NCBI GenBank assembly: GCA_026182355.1
Contig: JAPFBL010000560.1
Coordinates: forward strand, 62,001-126,000
DNA length: 64,000 nt
Direction of reading: 5' to 3'
Origin: Hermatobates lingyangjiaoensis
Taxonomy: Eukaryota; Arthropoda; Insecta; Hemiptera; Hermatobatidae
Shown here: one piece after another, positions 10,890 through 22,185 of the stretch
How the letters are laid out: each line of letters starts with the position of its first letter
Position numbering within the stretch: position 1 is the first letter of the stretch
Made by a program: the position numbers and the translations under genes
Notes under the pieces: model-generated
The model's database searches: none
What the model was told of the DNA's origin: nothing
What the model saw: the letters and a program-made list of their open reading frames with translations, nothing else

Positions 10890-10995
10890 AATAAGGGATA
10901 TAAACAGACATAACTCACTTTTATATTTCGACGCTCATCGAAATGTAAAAGTGAGTTATGTCTGTTTCAATCTCTTTGTTACCTTCGTTTTATTT
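10890..10995. mobile_element. Minimal PLE palindrome, family F
   Basis: AAACAGACATAACTCACTTT faces its inverse around GACGCTCATCG, only about 95 bases in all. The core motif is lost from both arms. Confidence 0.65.
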
Positions 10996-11049
10996 AAAAG
11001 TTCGTTGGACCGTTCTATTTAATAGCTATTTACTAATATATTAAGTCTT

Positions 11050-11345
11050 CAGGAGAGATAAGAGAGGGAAACCAAGCGCACTGGCACAGAGACGGTTGGA
11101 GACCCACTTACAGTCTCTAATTTTTGGTTGAACTGTCTTCAGGAGAAATTAGAGAGGGAAACCAAGTGCACTGGTACAGGGACGGTTAGAGACCAGACTC
11201 CGTCTGTCTCTGTACCAGTGCGATTGGTTTTCCTCTCTTATCTCTCCTGAAGACGGTTGGTTCAACCGAAAATTAGAGACTGTAAGTGTGTACTTTTAAT
11301 TTCTCTATGTTTCTTTATGTACATTGAACTATATGTATATAGTAA
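11050..11345. mobile_element. PLE palindrome, family G, with a duplicated left arm
   Basis: Two successive partial minus-oriented arms (11050-11100 and 11100-11190) are followed by one plus-oriented arm ending TGTACATTGAACTATA. So three arm copies are present instead of two. Confidence 0.78.
11243..11279 (+). ncRNA. Hammerhead-ribozyme-like motif, family G
   Basis: Stem I TCTC/GAGA, core CTGAAGA, spacer C, stem II GGTTG/CAACC, GAA, self-complementary AATT, then A. Confidence 0.7.
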
Positions 11346-11361
11346 TTAAAAGAAACGGCCC

Positions 11362-11603
11362 AGCCAATTAAAAAGAAGATAGCACACTGATAGACACAGG
11401 AATAACTCACTTCTATATTCGACCATCGTCGTCATCAGGAGGCGAAGAGTCCCGCAGGAAGGCAGAGTGGTGACTCCTTCCTGCCCCGACCGAGTAGCCG
11501 CTCTGCCTTCCTGTGGGAACCTTCGCCTCCTGATGACGACAATGGTTGAAATATAGAAGTGAGTTATTCCTGAGTCTATCAGTGTGCTATCTTCTTTTTA
11601 ATT

Positions 11604-11608
<5 letters not shown>
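11362..11608. mobile_element. PLE palindrome, family H
   Basis: Arms of about 100 bases (outer word CCAATTAAAAAGAAGATAGC) around TCCTGCCCCGACC. The right arm has a core CTGATGACGAC with GAAATATA. It ends in a TA tract at 11608-11636. Confidence 0.82.
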
Positions 11609-11639
<31 letters not shown>

Positions 11640-11644
<5 letters not shown>

Positions 11645-11740
11645 TATTCGTTACGATGGTTATCAATAACCGCAGCAGACAACAGAAAAAACCAAATCCC
11701 AACCACAAAAAAAAAAGTCACCATCGAAACGAATCATATA
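11640..11740. mobile_element. Short MITE with GATTCGTTACGATGG-type terminal inverted repeats
   Basis: ATTCGTTACGATGGT at the left and the inverse ACCATCGAAACGAAT at the right. The same termini bound the element at 46941-47176. Confidence 0.6.
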
Positions 11741-11779
11741 TCCTTCCCCGGACAACTCATAAAACCAATATATATAATA

Positions 11780-14300
11780 GATATTGCAATATAAACCTTA
11801 ATATAATATAATATTAATATGTATCAATAATTAACATTATCAATTCATATTTATTACTCATATATTACATTATTTCAATTATATTATTGTTAAACGATAA
11901 GTACATTTGATAAAAAAGATTGAATGACAACAGAAATTGATGAATGAACATTCATTTGATGAATTGCCTACAATAAATACATTTTTAATATGGCAGTATA
12001 GTGCAATAAAGGTAATATTTATATATCAAAAGAAAAATGTTTTATTAATAATAAGAAAATGATCTGAAATTCATTTCCAAAATGCATTCATTTTCTTAGA
12101 AATCCTAACTAAAATGGTAATAATACATTGCATTAGTTAATATAAGAAATGAACTCCTCACTTCTTATATTAATAAGAATAATAAATAATATAAATAAAT
12201 AATAAGTATAATAAATATTATATTAATACAAGAAATGAAACTCCTTACTTCTTATATGTGTAATTTAATGAAATATTCTATTCATTATACTAAACAACTC
12301 AATTAAATTTTCATATCATTCAAAGAAAAGAAGTCAATTTAAAAATAATATATTAATAGCTTTCTTCTAAATTATCTTATTTGATTAAAATACTAATTTA
12401 TTTTATATTATATTGTTATAGAATCTGATATGTTATCTTTAAGTTTCATAGTGTAACGAATTAGAAAAATTTTGAACGAAATTGCAAACTGTTAATGGTC
12501 AGAAAAAAGATCACAATGGATCTTGATATTGTATCTTGTGATTATCTTGTATGTTTAAAATTATCTTTCAATTTTAAATCCATTAGTAAGCCACCTGCTG
12601 ATAATTACCAATATTAATTAATAAACTATTGCTTGACAATTAAACACAACAAATATAATCTATATAAAACAATTAAGGAATTATTGCATAAAAAGTTTCC
12701 AATTTTTTTAAATAATGTTTAAATATATTACTTTATTTAACATTAATTAAATTAATAGCAGTAATGAGTTTAATAATTTGTAAGTTATTTAAATTTCAGT
12801 TTAAATTAAGCTGAATTTTTAATAAAATTGGTTTAAGGTAGATTATTAAATAGTTTAAAACAACAAATGGTTGTTAAAATACCAGTTTCTTAATATTTGC
12901 TTTTAAACAAAATTGATTAAACAAAAAGTACTAATCATATTACGTTATTGATTTTGTTTTAATGTTGTAGAAATTATTTTGCAACTTTATATATAAGGTT
13001 GTAAACAATATTAAAGTTAAAATTTAATTAAAAACTGTGTCATTAGTCATATTATAACATATTTTTACTAACATTTGTTAATTTGTTTCTATAAATATAA
13101 TTACTAATATTACTATTTTCTTGTTTACTTTATTATTATTAAAAGATTATATTTGAATTGCATCTATTGTTATTAGTATATACAAATATACAATTAATTA
13201 TCTAATATTCTAAATAATAAGAAATAATTAAACGGAGTTATATTACATTTTTTTTGCAAGAATTACTTGTTTTAAATTGCATTAATTGATTATTAATTTA
13301 AATGAGTCAGTTTTAAAAGTTTTAGTGGCGTTATTTGATTGATAATAATTCTTATGCTAATTAGTTACGATGACATTCATTTATTTCTTTGCTTTACAAT
13401 AATATAGTGTAGTTATTTCTCAATCAACTATTGTTTAACATCATTTGATGTAATTTAACGCAATGAAGTAACAAAAATAGTTAATTTAAATAATTACTAT
13501 TAGAATAGTTACTTTAGGTAATTTTAAACTGCTTACTAACTTTCTTTTTGATGTGAAGATTTTTTCTTTCCTTCTTTCTTTTCAAACACATATACAAACA
13601 GAAGAATAATCTAACACATGTGCATCACTTAGTAATTTGATTAATGAATTTACTTTCAAACTGCTATATAAAACAACTTTTTTCTATAAATTGATAAAAA
13701 AAAAACGAAACGCTTACAGTAATAAAAACCAATGACGCCGCCATGATGATTTGAAAGAGATGGCTCGTAATTAAGTCAGTGTTTACACAATGGACAGGAA
13801 ATAACCATGAACGAAATACGGACCTATTAATTTTAGTGAGTCGTAATAAAAAAAAAATATTCTGCATAATCGATAATAATTTTCAAAAAGATAATTTTAC
13901 AATAAAAGATAAAACATTGAAATTATAAATACATTAGTGGAATTTAGTAATTGACTTGTCAGATTGGTCGACAATAACATGTTTTATATTTTAAAAAATG
14001 TTTGTTGGTGTGGCCTCAACTTTGCTAAATTAATTACATTATTAAACTAATCAACAATCTACTTACTTCAATATTCTGTTTTAATGTAGTTATCTCTAAT
14101 TTCCAAATTTTAACGAATATGTAATCCTTATCATAGCCTTGTACAAAAATCGAATAACGATGTGTAATAATTCAGACTAAAATCATTTGCTGAGTAATAT
14201 TTTAAATTATTTTTTAATTTGATGCAAATTTATGTGGTAGTGTTTACATTATTATAAATAATAATGCCAACACTATTATTAAAATAATGCCAACATTATA
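11780..14300. other. AT-rich intron stretch without recognisable feature
   Basis: About 2.5 kb of very AT-rich sequence inside acid phosphatase intron 4, free of palindromes, long open frames and known terminal motifs. A short tandem echo (AAGAAATGAAnCTCCTnACTT) appears near 12145 and 12230. Confidence 0.55.
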
Positions 14301-14529
14301 AAACTCTATAATTAGTCGTTAGGAGAAAAAAAAGACTAAGAAGTTAGTTTTAGCAAAAAAAAAGTGCCTTTCCCATCATTTATAATTGCTCCCAAACTAT
14401 ATAGCACACAACGAACTATATAGTTCTTTAATCCAATCATTTCTCCACATATAAATTCCTATAGATATAAATTTGTCAGCTTAGAAGGCTTATAATTAGT
14501 AAACAAATAATTTTTGGTTTCTGTTACAG

Positions 14530-14656
14530 TTGGAAAATGGTTACTCGCTGCCTGAATGGGCTCAAAGCATATATGTCAATCCTTTGTCCAACATATACAG
14601 TGATGTCTTTGATGCTATTTTTGTAGGATCACCAACAAACATACAACTGGGCGGAG
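14530..14656 (+). CDS. Acid phosphatase exon 5
   Basis: 127 bases between acceptor ttacag and donor gtaagc. The protein is LENGYSLPEWAQSIYVNPL, then SDVFDAIFVGSPTNIQLGG. It ends in phase 1, and the next exon supplies GT to complete a Gly codon. LPEWA matches the LPSWA stretch of mammalian homologues. Confidence 0.92.
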
Positions 14657-14770
14657 GTAAGCATAAAACAAAAGAATTTTGAAATATCACTCTACTGGAC
14701 ATTCTAGGTTATTCAATGAATATTGATTAAACACCACAATAAATAAATATAAATTAATTACAATGCTCTA

Positions 14771-14815
14771 CTCTAAGACCTTTCGTTGCAACATCATCAG
14801 AGAGCTAAATGAACC
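14771..14815 (-). ncRNA. Hammerhead-ribozyme-like motif, family I
   Basis: Core CTGATGA, spacer T, stem II GTTG/CAAC, GAA, AGGTCT (one mismatch from self-complementary), T, and stem I AGCTCT/AGAGT. Confidence 0.62.
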
Positions 14816-15189
14816 AAACAAAAAATATAATAACAAGTTAACCTGGTTGATTGAAGCTGGCATCCCTGTCTGAATTTAATGTTCCTCAAATTGAAAGAGT
14901 CTTGATCTGCTTACTTATTTCTTTTATTAATATTTCATCTAGTTTGTAGAGTCCTAGACTATTGTTCATTTATATATTTATTTATTGTACTAAATAAATA
15001 AATTGTATTATACATTTATTCATTGTTCATCCGGGACTTTACAAACTAGATGAAATATTAATAAAAGAAATAATTAAGCAGATCAAGACTCCTTCAATTT
15101 GAGGAACACTAAATCCAGGATGCCAGCAATCCTGGAGACTTCAATCAACAAGACTTCACTTCAAACATATTTTTTGTTTGGTTCATTTA

Positions 15190-15225
15190 GCTCTCTGATG
15201 ATGTTGTAACGAAAGGCCTTAGAGC
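15190..15225 (+). ncRNA. Hammerhead-ribozyme-like motif, family I
   Basis: Stem I GCTCT/AGAGC perfect, core CTGATGA, spacer T, stem II GTT/AAC, GAA, self-complementary AGGCCT, then T. The cleanest example in the window. Confidence 0.75.
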
Positions 15226-16199
15226 ATTGTAATTAATTTATATTTGTTTATTGTGGTGTTTAATTCATGTATTATATCAAGAGTTATTGATGATTATTAA
15301 TTTTTATCAATGAATATTTTATACGCTTAAATTTCATAAGTAGAATCAGTCATTATAGACAGAGCATACCAGTAACAATAAATTAAAAGAGTTCACACAT
15401 TCCAAGAACAAATACAACATACAACTCAATTTTATAAATTTGAGAGTTTTAATAATTAATAATGTTATTTCATGATTTCTTATCAAGCATAAAACATACA
15501 CCTTTTTCTTCATTCTTCGATTTACAACTAATAAAATATATATATCTACTTCATAAAAACTTTAAAGCAAGGAAGTGCTTTTTAAAAAGTAATTATTTTT
15601 TAAAGTAAAAATAAATAAGGGTGCGACTTTATTTAAGGATAAAACAGTAATTAAATACAGTGTTGTTGCACAACCTTCAAGATTTCATTGTTTGCATTAA
15701 ACATAATTAACCCTTTCGCTGCACCGGTCTAATTCTTCTAGTTTATGAAAAAATGCACAAAAGGGACCAAAAAACGAAAATCGAGAAAAATTATACTTAA
15801 AATTTCTTTCTGACTCAAAATCAAATTAAAATAAAATAATAATTAAATTAAATAATAATAAAAAATTATATTCAACCCAAAATGATATATAATTCCCTAA
15901 TATATAAAAAATCATTGTATTCTATTAAATTTCTTAATATAATATAAAAATTAAGAAATAAAAGAAATGCCAATATAATATAAACTTTTACTGTAAATAC
16001 AATTTAAGGGGTAACTATCTTATGTTCAAAGAAATTATTTCTCAAAAAAACTACGAAATAATCAAAATCTATTCAATTATTTCAAATATGAGCTACTACA
16101 CCTACAAACAATATTGGTAGATTCGTTGACTGTTCTTTTTATATACAAAATAATTGTGATTACAAAAAGCAGACTAGGGGTTTAAGTAATTTTAACAAT

Positions 16200-16265
16200 C
16201 AGTTTCGCCGAACTCATAATATTTTAAGCACCGGTTCGCTGCGAACCGGCTGAATCCCATCACTG
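16200..16265. mobile_element. hAT-like terminus fragment (CAGTGATGGGATTCA type)
   Basis: Reads out as the inverse of CAGTGATGGGATTCAGCCGG and contains AACCGGT-type subterminal repeats, as in the fuller element at 45043-45328. It lies about 50 bases before acid phosphatase exon 6. Confidence 0.55.
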
Positions 16266-16315
16266 ATGGTAGCATGTATGGTGTTTATATATTAATGCAT
16301 ATTTCCTGAATTTAG

Positions 16316-16524
16316 GTCGTATTTTGTCCATGCTGAGGGACTTAATAGTAAGGAAAGCAGAAGGCCGATTAAGTCCGAACCTGCTAGCCTACATTCTGGC
16401 AGGCCATGATACAACTCTGCGCTCTATTCTCGGCGGCTTGGGTATCCATTACCCTAAATTGATCAAAACAAGTGCTTTTCTTATCTTTGAACTGCATGAG
16501 AACTCAAAGGGTCACCTTGTTCAG
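16316..16524 (+). CDS. Acid phosphatase exon 6 (HD catalytic motif)
   Basis: 209 bases between acceptor tttag and donor gtattc. After the split Gly the protein reads RILSMLRDLIVRK, then YILAGHDTTLRSILGGLGI, then FLIFELHENSKGHLVQ. AGHDTTL holds the catalytic His-Asp pair that acts as proton donor in this family. The longer open frame runs a few codons past the donor only by chance. Confidence 0.94.
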
Positions 16525-16724
16525 GTATTCTATTTCTCTTAAAAACTAATGAAACAATTGTATACAAACTTATTTATGAAACAGATACAAAAGTTGTACT
16601 ACCTTTAGGGCAAACATGGGCTATCTTTAGTGAACTGGGGGGCCACATTATATCATTTCCAAAAGACCGCGGGCCGCATGGTAATTTCTGAGGTATGTCG
16701 ATAGATACAGCTTATATATATAAT

Positions 16725-17300
16725 GTATTTCTATATATATATACATACTTTTTCGATGAAAATACGATCCGAAATGGACAAATACAGTTCAGTGTACATA
16801 AAGAAACATAGAGAAATTGAAAACACTAACTTACAGTCTCTAATTTTCGGTTGAACCGTCTTCAGGAGAGATAAGAGAGGGAAACCAAGCGCACTGGTAC
16901 AGAGACGGTTGGAGACCAACAATGTTGCCACATACGCGCCCGGTCACAGAGAATAAGGTAAACAAGAATCAATTTTGATTAAAATAGGAATATGAAAAAT
17001 AATAGTAAACACAAAAACAAATAAAATAATAAAAAATAAAAACTGAGGAATGAACAGAAGATATAATACATAAATAAATAAAAATTAAAAATTATGGACT
17101 AATCTTTAATAAAAAATAGAGAATAAAACTTAAAAGAAATTAAATAAAAAAAATATAAGATGAAGGCATAAAAACTAGTACAATGAAGCATTATCTCTCA
17201 AGATTAAGGCCAGGTGCACCGAAAATTAGAGACTGTAAGTTAGTGTTTTCAATTTCTTTATGTTTCTTTATGTACATTGAACTATATATATATAAATATG
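16725..17300. mobile_element. PLE palindrome, family G, long centre
   Basis: The left arm (16725-16916) has a TA tract, outer word ACTTTTTCGATGAAAATACG and hammerhead. The right arm (17216-17300) keeps only GAAAATTAGAGACTGTAAG and the outer end. The centre is about 300 bases of A-rich DNA. Confidence 0.75.
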
Positions 17301-17604
17301 GTTATTTTATAGTCGTACCTGTGGGGGTGCAGGTTGCTTGTTGGATACATAATTTTCTTTTGTAGCAATGCCAATAACTATATAGTTTGTTTTAAAGTCA
17401 ATCAAATTTCAACAGAAACACTTTTTCTGGAAGTATTTTCTCATCAGAAACCTCAAACATTTTGAGATTTCTGGTTATAAGGGTTTTTAGTAAGAAACGT
17501 ATGATTCATACATTGATTTGAGTCATGAAAGTTCATATATATGTATATATACTAAAAACCATTATAACCAGAAATGTTAAAATATTTGAGGTTCCTTATG
17601 AGAA

Positions 17605-17835
17605 TATATATATATATATATATAAAGATTTCAGATAAACACGTGAAATAACAATCAATGATCAAACCTCAATAAGAAATGGGAAAATAAGACTAAGATC
17701 TTTCAACCGTAACAAGCGGTCTTCGTCAGAGTCAAAAACCCAACTGAGTTGACTCTGACGAAGACCGCTTGTTACGGTTGAAAGATCTTAGTCTTATTTT
17801 CCCATTTCTTATTGTGGTTTGATCATTGATATATA
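17605..17835. mobile_element. PLE palindrome, family A
   Basis: Between two TA tracts. The arms are near identical for over 80 bases with an almost loop-free centre (CCAACTGAGTTG). Confidence 0.88.
17751..17793 (+). ncRNA. Hammerhead-ribozyme-like motif, family A
   Basis: Stem I GACT/AGTC, CTGACGA, spacer A, stem II ACCG/CGGT, GAA, AGATCT, T. The perfect mirror lies at 17691-17733 on minus. Confidence 0.7.
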
Positions 17836-17844
17836 TATACACTT

Positions 17845-18290
17845 TTTCTTCTTCTCGTAATTTGGTCAGGGTTAATATAGGGAAATCACCTTTCGCCAAC
17901 GTTTCGTCTTTATTTTAAAACATCCTCAGGGCTGTAAACTAACAAAAAAAAAATGGAAATTTGTCATATCTGCTTTACATTCATCATAAAAAAATATAAA
18001 AACTTACTAACTCAAGGCTATCTTCAAATACCTAACCAACAAAACATGTGACACATGCATTCGAAATTTATTGAAAACACTGTTTTTTATATAACAATTA
18101 ATCCATGGCAATATAAACTAAAATAACATTGGGACATTAGCTATTTATAATGGAACTATAAAGCCTACTTAAATTATCAGTATCGGTTTACTGAGGATGT
18201 TTTAAAATAAAGATGAAACGTTAGCGAAAAGGTGATTCCAAATATTAACACTGACCAAATTCCGAGAAGAAGAAAAAGTGTTTATTATTA
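17845..18290. mobile_element. PLE palindrome, family J
   Basis: Outer arms ACTTTTTCTTCTTCTCG and inverse. Both arms carry CTGAGGA, T, GTTTT stem, GAAACGTT. The left arm keeps stem I GCC/GGC while the right has AGC. The centre is about 240 bases. Confidence 0.8.
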
Positions 18291-18344
18291 CATAATTGTG
18301 GTCAAGAAAACAATACCTTTATATATATATAACAGATTCAATAA

Positions 18345-18605
18345 TATATCGACCGTTTGATAGAATAGGTGTGTTCTCTAATCGGGGTTCGGTCAATTTT
18401 CCAGGATAAAAAATCAAACTCTCGTTGCCAACGTTTCGGTTTTATTTAAAACCTTTTTCATAGGCAGAAGTAAGAATTTTTTAACTAAGAAAATGAAATT
18501 TACATTATTTAAAGGAACAACAATGTTAGCCGGACAAAACCTTCGACTAGACTGTTTTTTATCCTGGAAAATTGACCGAACCCCGATTAGAGAACACACC
18601 TATTT
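18345..18605. mobile_element. PLE palindrome, family K
   Basis: Outer arms AATAGGTGTGTTCTCTAATC and inverse. Only the left arm keeps a hammerhead-like motif (18427-18465). A second copy with both motifs lies at 61333-61765. Confidence 0.8.
18427..18465 (-). ncRNA. Degenerate hammerhead-like motif, family K
   Basis: Stem I GCC/GGC, stem II GGTTTT/AAAACC, GAA, ACGT and T are kept, but the CTGANGA core has become TATGAAA, so it is unlikely to cleave. Confidence 0.45.
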
Positions 18606-18625
18606 ATATATATAATATATATATA

Positions 18626-18815
18626 CTATATATACAGTGACACATAAACAGAAACACAACAAAGACTCACTTTTCAATATTTCGACCGTAATAGCGGTCG
18701 TCCTCAGGAGAAGAAGTGAATTGACGGAGGGACGACAGTCAACTGACGACCGCCATTACGGTCGAAATATTGAAAAGTGAGTCTTTGTTGTGTTTCTGTT
18801 TATGTGTCACTGCTT
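18626..18815. mobile_element. PLE palindrome, family L
   Basis: Arms of about 80 bases with outer word CAGTGACACATAAACAGAAA. Relatives at 30540-30730, 42665-42895 and 61118-61300. Confidence 0.85.
18670..18713 (-). ncRNA. Hammerhead-ribozyme-like motif, family L
   Basis: Core CTGAGGA, spacer C, stem II GACCG/CGGTC, GAA, self-complementary ATAT, T, and stem I CTTCTC/GAAAAG with one mismatch. Confidence 0.62.
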
Positions 18816-18866
18816 ATTTTAATTGTTATTTGTCCTGCCGAACCGTTTTTTTCGTTTATCATGGTA

Positions 18867-18897
<31 letters not shown>

Positions 18898-19114
18898 AAA
18901 GTTTCACAATAAATTATAGTCACAGAATAAAGATACTTAATTATGGTAACCGTATTATTATGTTATTATGATGTTTTCTATTTAGCATTAACTACAGTTC
19001 AGGAAAAAAGTGTAGATGATTCAAGTTCTGAGCAGATAAAAGAAAACTTTAACTCTGTTCAAATTATTTTAAACTTGATGTACGTTAGCGTAGAAGTTGA
19101 ACTCTGGTTCCAAA

Positions 19115-19500
19115 TATCTTTTGCTGAAAAAAACTTTTTTTTGCAAACAAATTTGATTAAGGAGAAAATCAATTTTTCTTACTATCTTTTTCTGGAAAAA
19201 CTTTTTCTGCAAACAAATTTGATTAAGGAGAAAATAAATTTTTCTTACTATCATTTGCTGAAAAAACTTTTTCTGAAAACAAATATGATTAACAAATATT
19301 CTAAACAAACAAATTGAGAAAATCAATTTTTCTTACTATCTTTTTCTGGAAAAACTTTTTCTGCAAACAAATTTCATTAAGGGGAAAATCAATTTTTCTT
19401 AAAATCTTTTGCTGAAAAAATTTTTTCTGCAAACAAAATTGATTAAACAGAAAATCAATTTTTTTTACTACGAAAATTTCATTTTCAAACATCAAATGAA
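19115..19500. repeat. Tandem repeat, unit about 66 bases
   Basis: Five to six diverged copies of a unit with TTTTTCTGCAAACAAATTTGATTAAGG and AAAATCAATTTTTCTTACTA parts. Because 66 is divisible by three, both strands stay open for long stretches; the apparent proteins (LQTNLIKEKINFSYY repeated) are low-complexity by-products. Confidence 0.85.
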
Positions 19501-19917
19501 ATTTTTCTTACTACAAAAATTACATTTGCAAATATCAAATGAAAGCTTATTTGTGTATATGATATGCAAGAACAATGATTTTAAGCATTAATAACAAATT
19601 GATAAAATACAATTTATACTGACACTATACAACATTTTTAATAATCTCTTTAAACCCAGTTTATTTGTTTGAGCCAATAACAGATGTTTTTGCTTCCTGT
19701 TTTCATTCTCACCATATCTAAAGTCTTTTGTCGTTGTCTTTGGAGACGTAAGAGCTCTTCTGTGTCAAGTTCAGGATGTGAGTTTTCAACAGCCTTTTAT
19801 ATCCACAGTGTTGTTTCTAATATCATTCTTGATTACAGTGTTGATCAAGCAAATAAAAAGCTCTCTTCTGGGTTTCAGTTCATGCAAAAGTTATTCAATT
19901 TCTAAATATATAAATAA

Positions 19918-20414
19918 ACTTTAACAAATAGGCAAGAACACAAAAAGTCATTACAGAATTCACTTCGATATTTCGACATCCGTCGTAATCAGGAAGAAGT
20001 GCGAAGCACTCGCGTTGAGAAGCAAACTGTTACTGGCCTCCTGAGTGAAACCACCGCAATGCTGCCCCCCCCCCCCCCTCCTCAGCGGAGGAAAGGAAAA
20101 ATAGAAATCCCTCCAATATTTATATATAAAACAAGATAAAATATATATCATACAAAATAATAATGAAACAACAACAATTATGCAAATAAAATTAAAAAAG
20201 AAAAAGTATAAACAATGGGGGAAAAAAATAACGATAGAGGTTAAGACCAGGAAGAAAGCGAGCCCCAAGGAGGCTGCCTCTTCAGAAGCTCTAAGAGTCA
20301 CATGGAAATTAGACTTACGGAACTAATTATTGGGAATTAGACGATGGATGTCGAAATATCGAAATGAGTTCTGTAGTGACTTTGTGTTCTTTCCTATGTG
20401 TTAAAGTTTATATA
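19918..20414. mobile_element. PLE palindrome, family D
   Basis: Outer arms AAACTTTAACAnATAGG-type and inverse, with TTCGATATTTCGACATC in the left and GATGTCGAAATATCGAAATG in the right arm. The centre holds a C14-type homopolymer near 20065 and A-rich DNA. It lies about 90 bases before acid phosphatase exon 7. Confidence 0.78.
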
Positions 20415-20506
20415 TATATTATATTGTTCCAATATTAAATTCTAGTTAAATAAACAACAAACATACAGTTTTTTAGTTACAGTAAACTACGAAAATTTGC
20501 TTGCAG

Positions 20507-20668
20507 GTGGTGTACTACAATGATAGCAGTGTAGTGACCCCTGATATTTACCAAGTTCCATCCTGTGATGGACCATGCACACTTGAAGAGTTCAACACAC
20601 TTGTGGACTCCTTACAGGTCAATTTCCAACAAGTATGTAACTTGCATGCATCTGATGAGAACGACTAA
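20507..20668 (+). CDS. Acid phosphatase exon 7 (C-terminus, stop)
   Basis: The acceptor ttgcag precedes 53 codons and TAA at 20666-20668. The protein reads VVYYNDSSVVTPDIYQVPSC, then GPCTLEEFNTLVDSL and a short tail with one Cys. The spaced Cys pair matches the C-terminal disulphide region of acid phosphatases. A sequence gtatgt at 20635 could act as a donor to a further exon, but the in-frame stop and a nearby AATAAA favour this as the last exon. Confidence 0.88.
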   Translation: MVYYNDSSVVTPDIYQVPSCDGPCTLEEFNTLVDSLQVNFQQVCNLHASDEND

Positions 20669-20730
20669 CGTCTATTCAGAAGAACAATACTAATTTTGTA
20701 ATAATTTTTTTTTGTATTTTATTATTTTTA

Positions 20731-20736
20731 AATAAA
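20731..20736 (+). terminator. Polyadenylation signal of acid phosphatase
   Basis: AATAAA about 63 bases after the TAA, followed by T-rich sequence. It fits a short 3' UTR. Confidence 0.6.
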
Positions 20737-20759
20737 ATATGTTTTAACATTATTTTAAG

Positions 20760-21520
20760 TTACTTATAGTTAATCATGAAAAAAAATTGATCTCCACATT
20801 TTAACGGATTATTTTTTTTTGAGTTGTTCAAAATCTTTTGTTGATGGTGTCTGTATGTGTGTGGATGGATCAGTGGGTGTGCATCAAAACGTTTATGAGC
20901 ACGCTGTAGACCACCTCTAACCACCTCATACTTCGATCGCAATGTACCAGTCGATCCCCAAGGTCTTATAGGTTTATCGCAATATTAAAAAAAATGTAAC
21001 AACAGCCTATAATTTATCCCGTAAGTGGTTTATACATAGGACGGCCAGTGGAATTAATTCTGGTGTTTTTAATTCTGAAGTCACTGTTCAAAGGTAAAAT
21101 TAATAAGTTAGACATTAATTTGCCTCTTATGCTTCACTTTTAATTTTTTCGTTTCAAATTAGGGGAGATATTGTAGTAGTAGTAGGCTACCTTTTAGGTT
21201 CCAGTGGTTGTCCCACAAGGGAACACACGTAGGACGAACATAGGGCCCTTTGTGATACCACACAATGAAGATTGATTCTACATCAGGAGTTCTAAATTTT
21301 GCCTAAATCAAGTTTATTTAGAGTAGGGATCTTTAACGAGTACCTGACATCGTACAGGCTCGGGACCGACGGCTTAACGTACTCTCCGAGGGACGACGCT
21401 CTCCCACGTGAATAAACAGAGGGCCATTTACAGTATACGAATACATTACAGTGAAAGGCAGAATCAAACGATTCAGCATTGCTAGAACACGCAGGCGCTA
21501 AAAATTGCACAGGTCATACA
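20760..21520. repeat. Intergenic region with probable degraded repeats
   Basis: Lies between the two convergent genes. A moderately GC-rich part (21290-21510, with GTACCTGACATCGTACAGGC) resembles dispersed-repeat sequence in composition, but I cannot assign it. No gene is supported. Confidence 0.35.
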
Positions 21521-21994
21521 AAAAATTGTAAATTATATTTTACCCATGAAACTAAATTTTCATAAGAAAAAAAATTGTTTTACGTCAGATAAATAATTAC
21601 AGTAAACAATAGTAAAGATTCTAAATAAATGATGCATTCAAACCGACACCATTCAAAAGCGTTGTAAACTAATTCAATTATACTTAATTTCATTTCATGA
21701 TTCATCGATGTTTAATCCATCATTATATTAACATGTTCAATTTCTTTTATAAACAAAATATCAACTCACAATGCAAATTTAAATTCTCTGAAATAACCAA
21801 AAAAAATTGAACAGAATGAATCTTTTTTAAAACAAAAAAAAAAAAACAATCAAACCGTCATCACCCACCACCAGGATAATTTAAAATATTAAAAAAAAAA
21901 GATAAAAAGCAATATTTAGAATAGTTAAAAGGAAATGTCATTATTAATTGTTTAGATATATATATTTGACAATAAAACATTCATATTATTAATA

Positions 21995-22185
21995 TGGCAC
22001 ACTGTCATACCTCATAAGATGATGTTGGAGTCGTTGGAGCGCTTTCGGACGTTGTCTATCTTCAATCACAACTAACCTACTGTGATTGAAGATGGACAAC
22101 GTCTGAAAGCGCTCCAACGACTCCAAGATCATCTTACGAGATATGACAGTTTGCCATATTAATAATATAAATCATACTAACCTCA
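21995..22185. mobile_element. PLE palindrome, family M
   Basis: Arms with inner word GTGATTGAAGATnGACAACGTC and outer word AATATGGCA. Core TTGAAGA, stem II GGAC/GTCC-like, GAA, self-complementary AGCGCT, C. Second copy at 54575-54985. Confidence 0.8.

Larger units (their letters stand above)
14725..15306. mobile_element. PLE palindrome, family I
   Basis: Long arms (about 230 bases) with outer word CACCACAATAAATAAATATA, hammerhead, and inner word GAACACTAAATCCAG. Flanking TCAATGAATATT at 14713-14724 and 15307-15318 may be the target duplication. The right arm reaches about 40 bases further outward. Confidence 0.85.
3413..20668 (+). other. Gene span: secreted histidine acid phosphatase (7 exons)
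   Basis: Seven exons join in phase into about 412 residues of the histidine phosphatase branch 2 family (prostatic, lysosomal and insect venom acid phosphatases), which hydrolyse phosphomonoesters at acid pH through a phosphohistidine. The N-terminus is a signal peptide (basic residue, then a hydrophobic run ending AALC around residue 20). The active-site RHGSRSP comes at the start of exon 2, and the second catalytic motif AGHDTTL (HD) in exon 6. Exon 3 has the family-like segment LRARYSDFL and later WQPIPI. The C-terminus carries Cys pairs (PSCDGPC) but no membrane anchor, so a secreted or lumenal enzyme is likely. Possible N-glycosylation sites are NET, NRT and NDS. Large introns hold PLE palindromes and hAT elements, none of which interrupts an exon. 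Family assignment is firm; the substrate is unknown. Confidence 0.93.

Noticed and set aside
18943..19495. Open frames of 60-124 codons with repeated LQTNLIKEKINFSYY-type peptides
   Set aside because: By-product of a 66-base AT-rich tandem repeat; open on both strands, no start context or splice support.
19684..19905. A 73-codon frame beginning MFLLPVFILTISKVF
   Set aside because: A hydrophobic start alone is weak evidence in AT-rich DNA; no similarity, no splice partners, inside an acid phosphatase intron.
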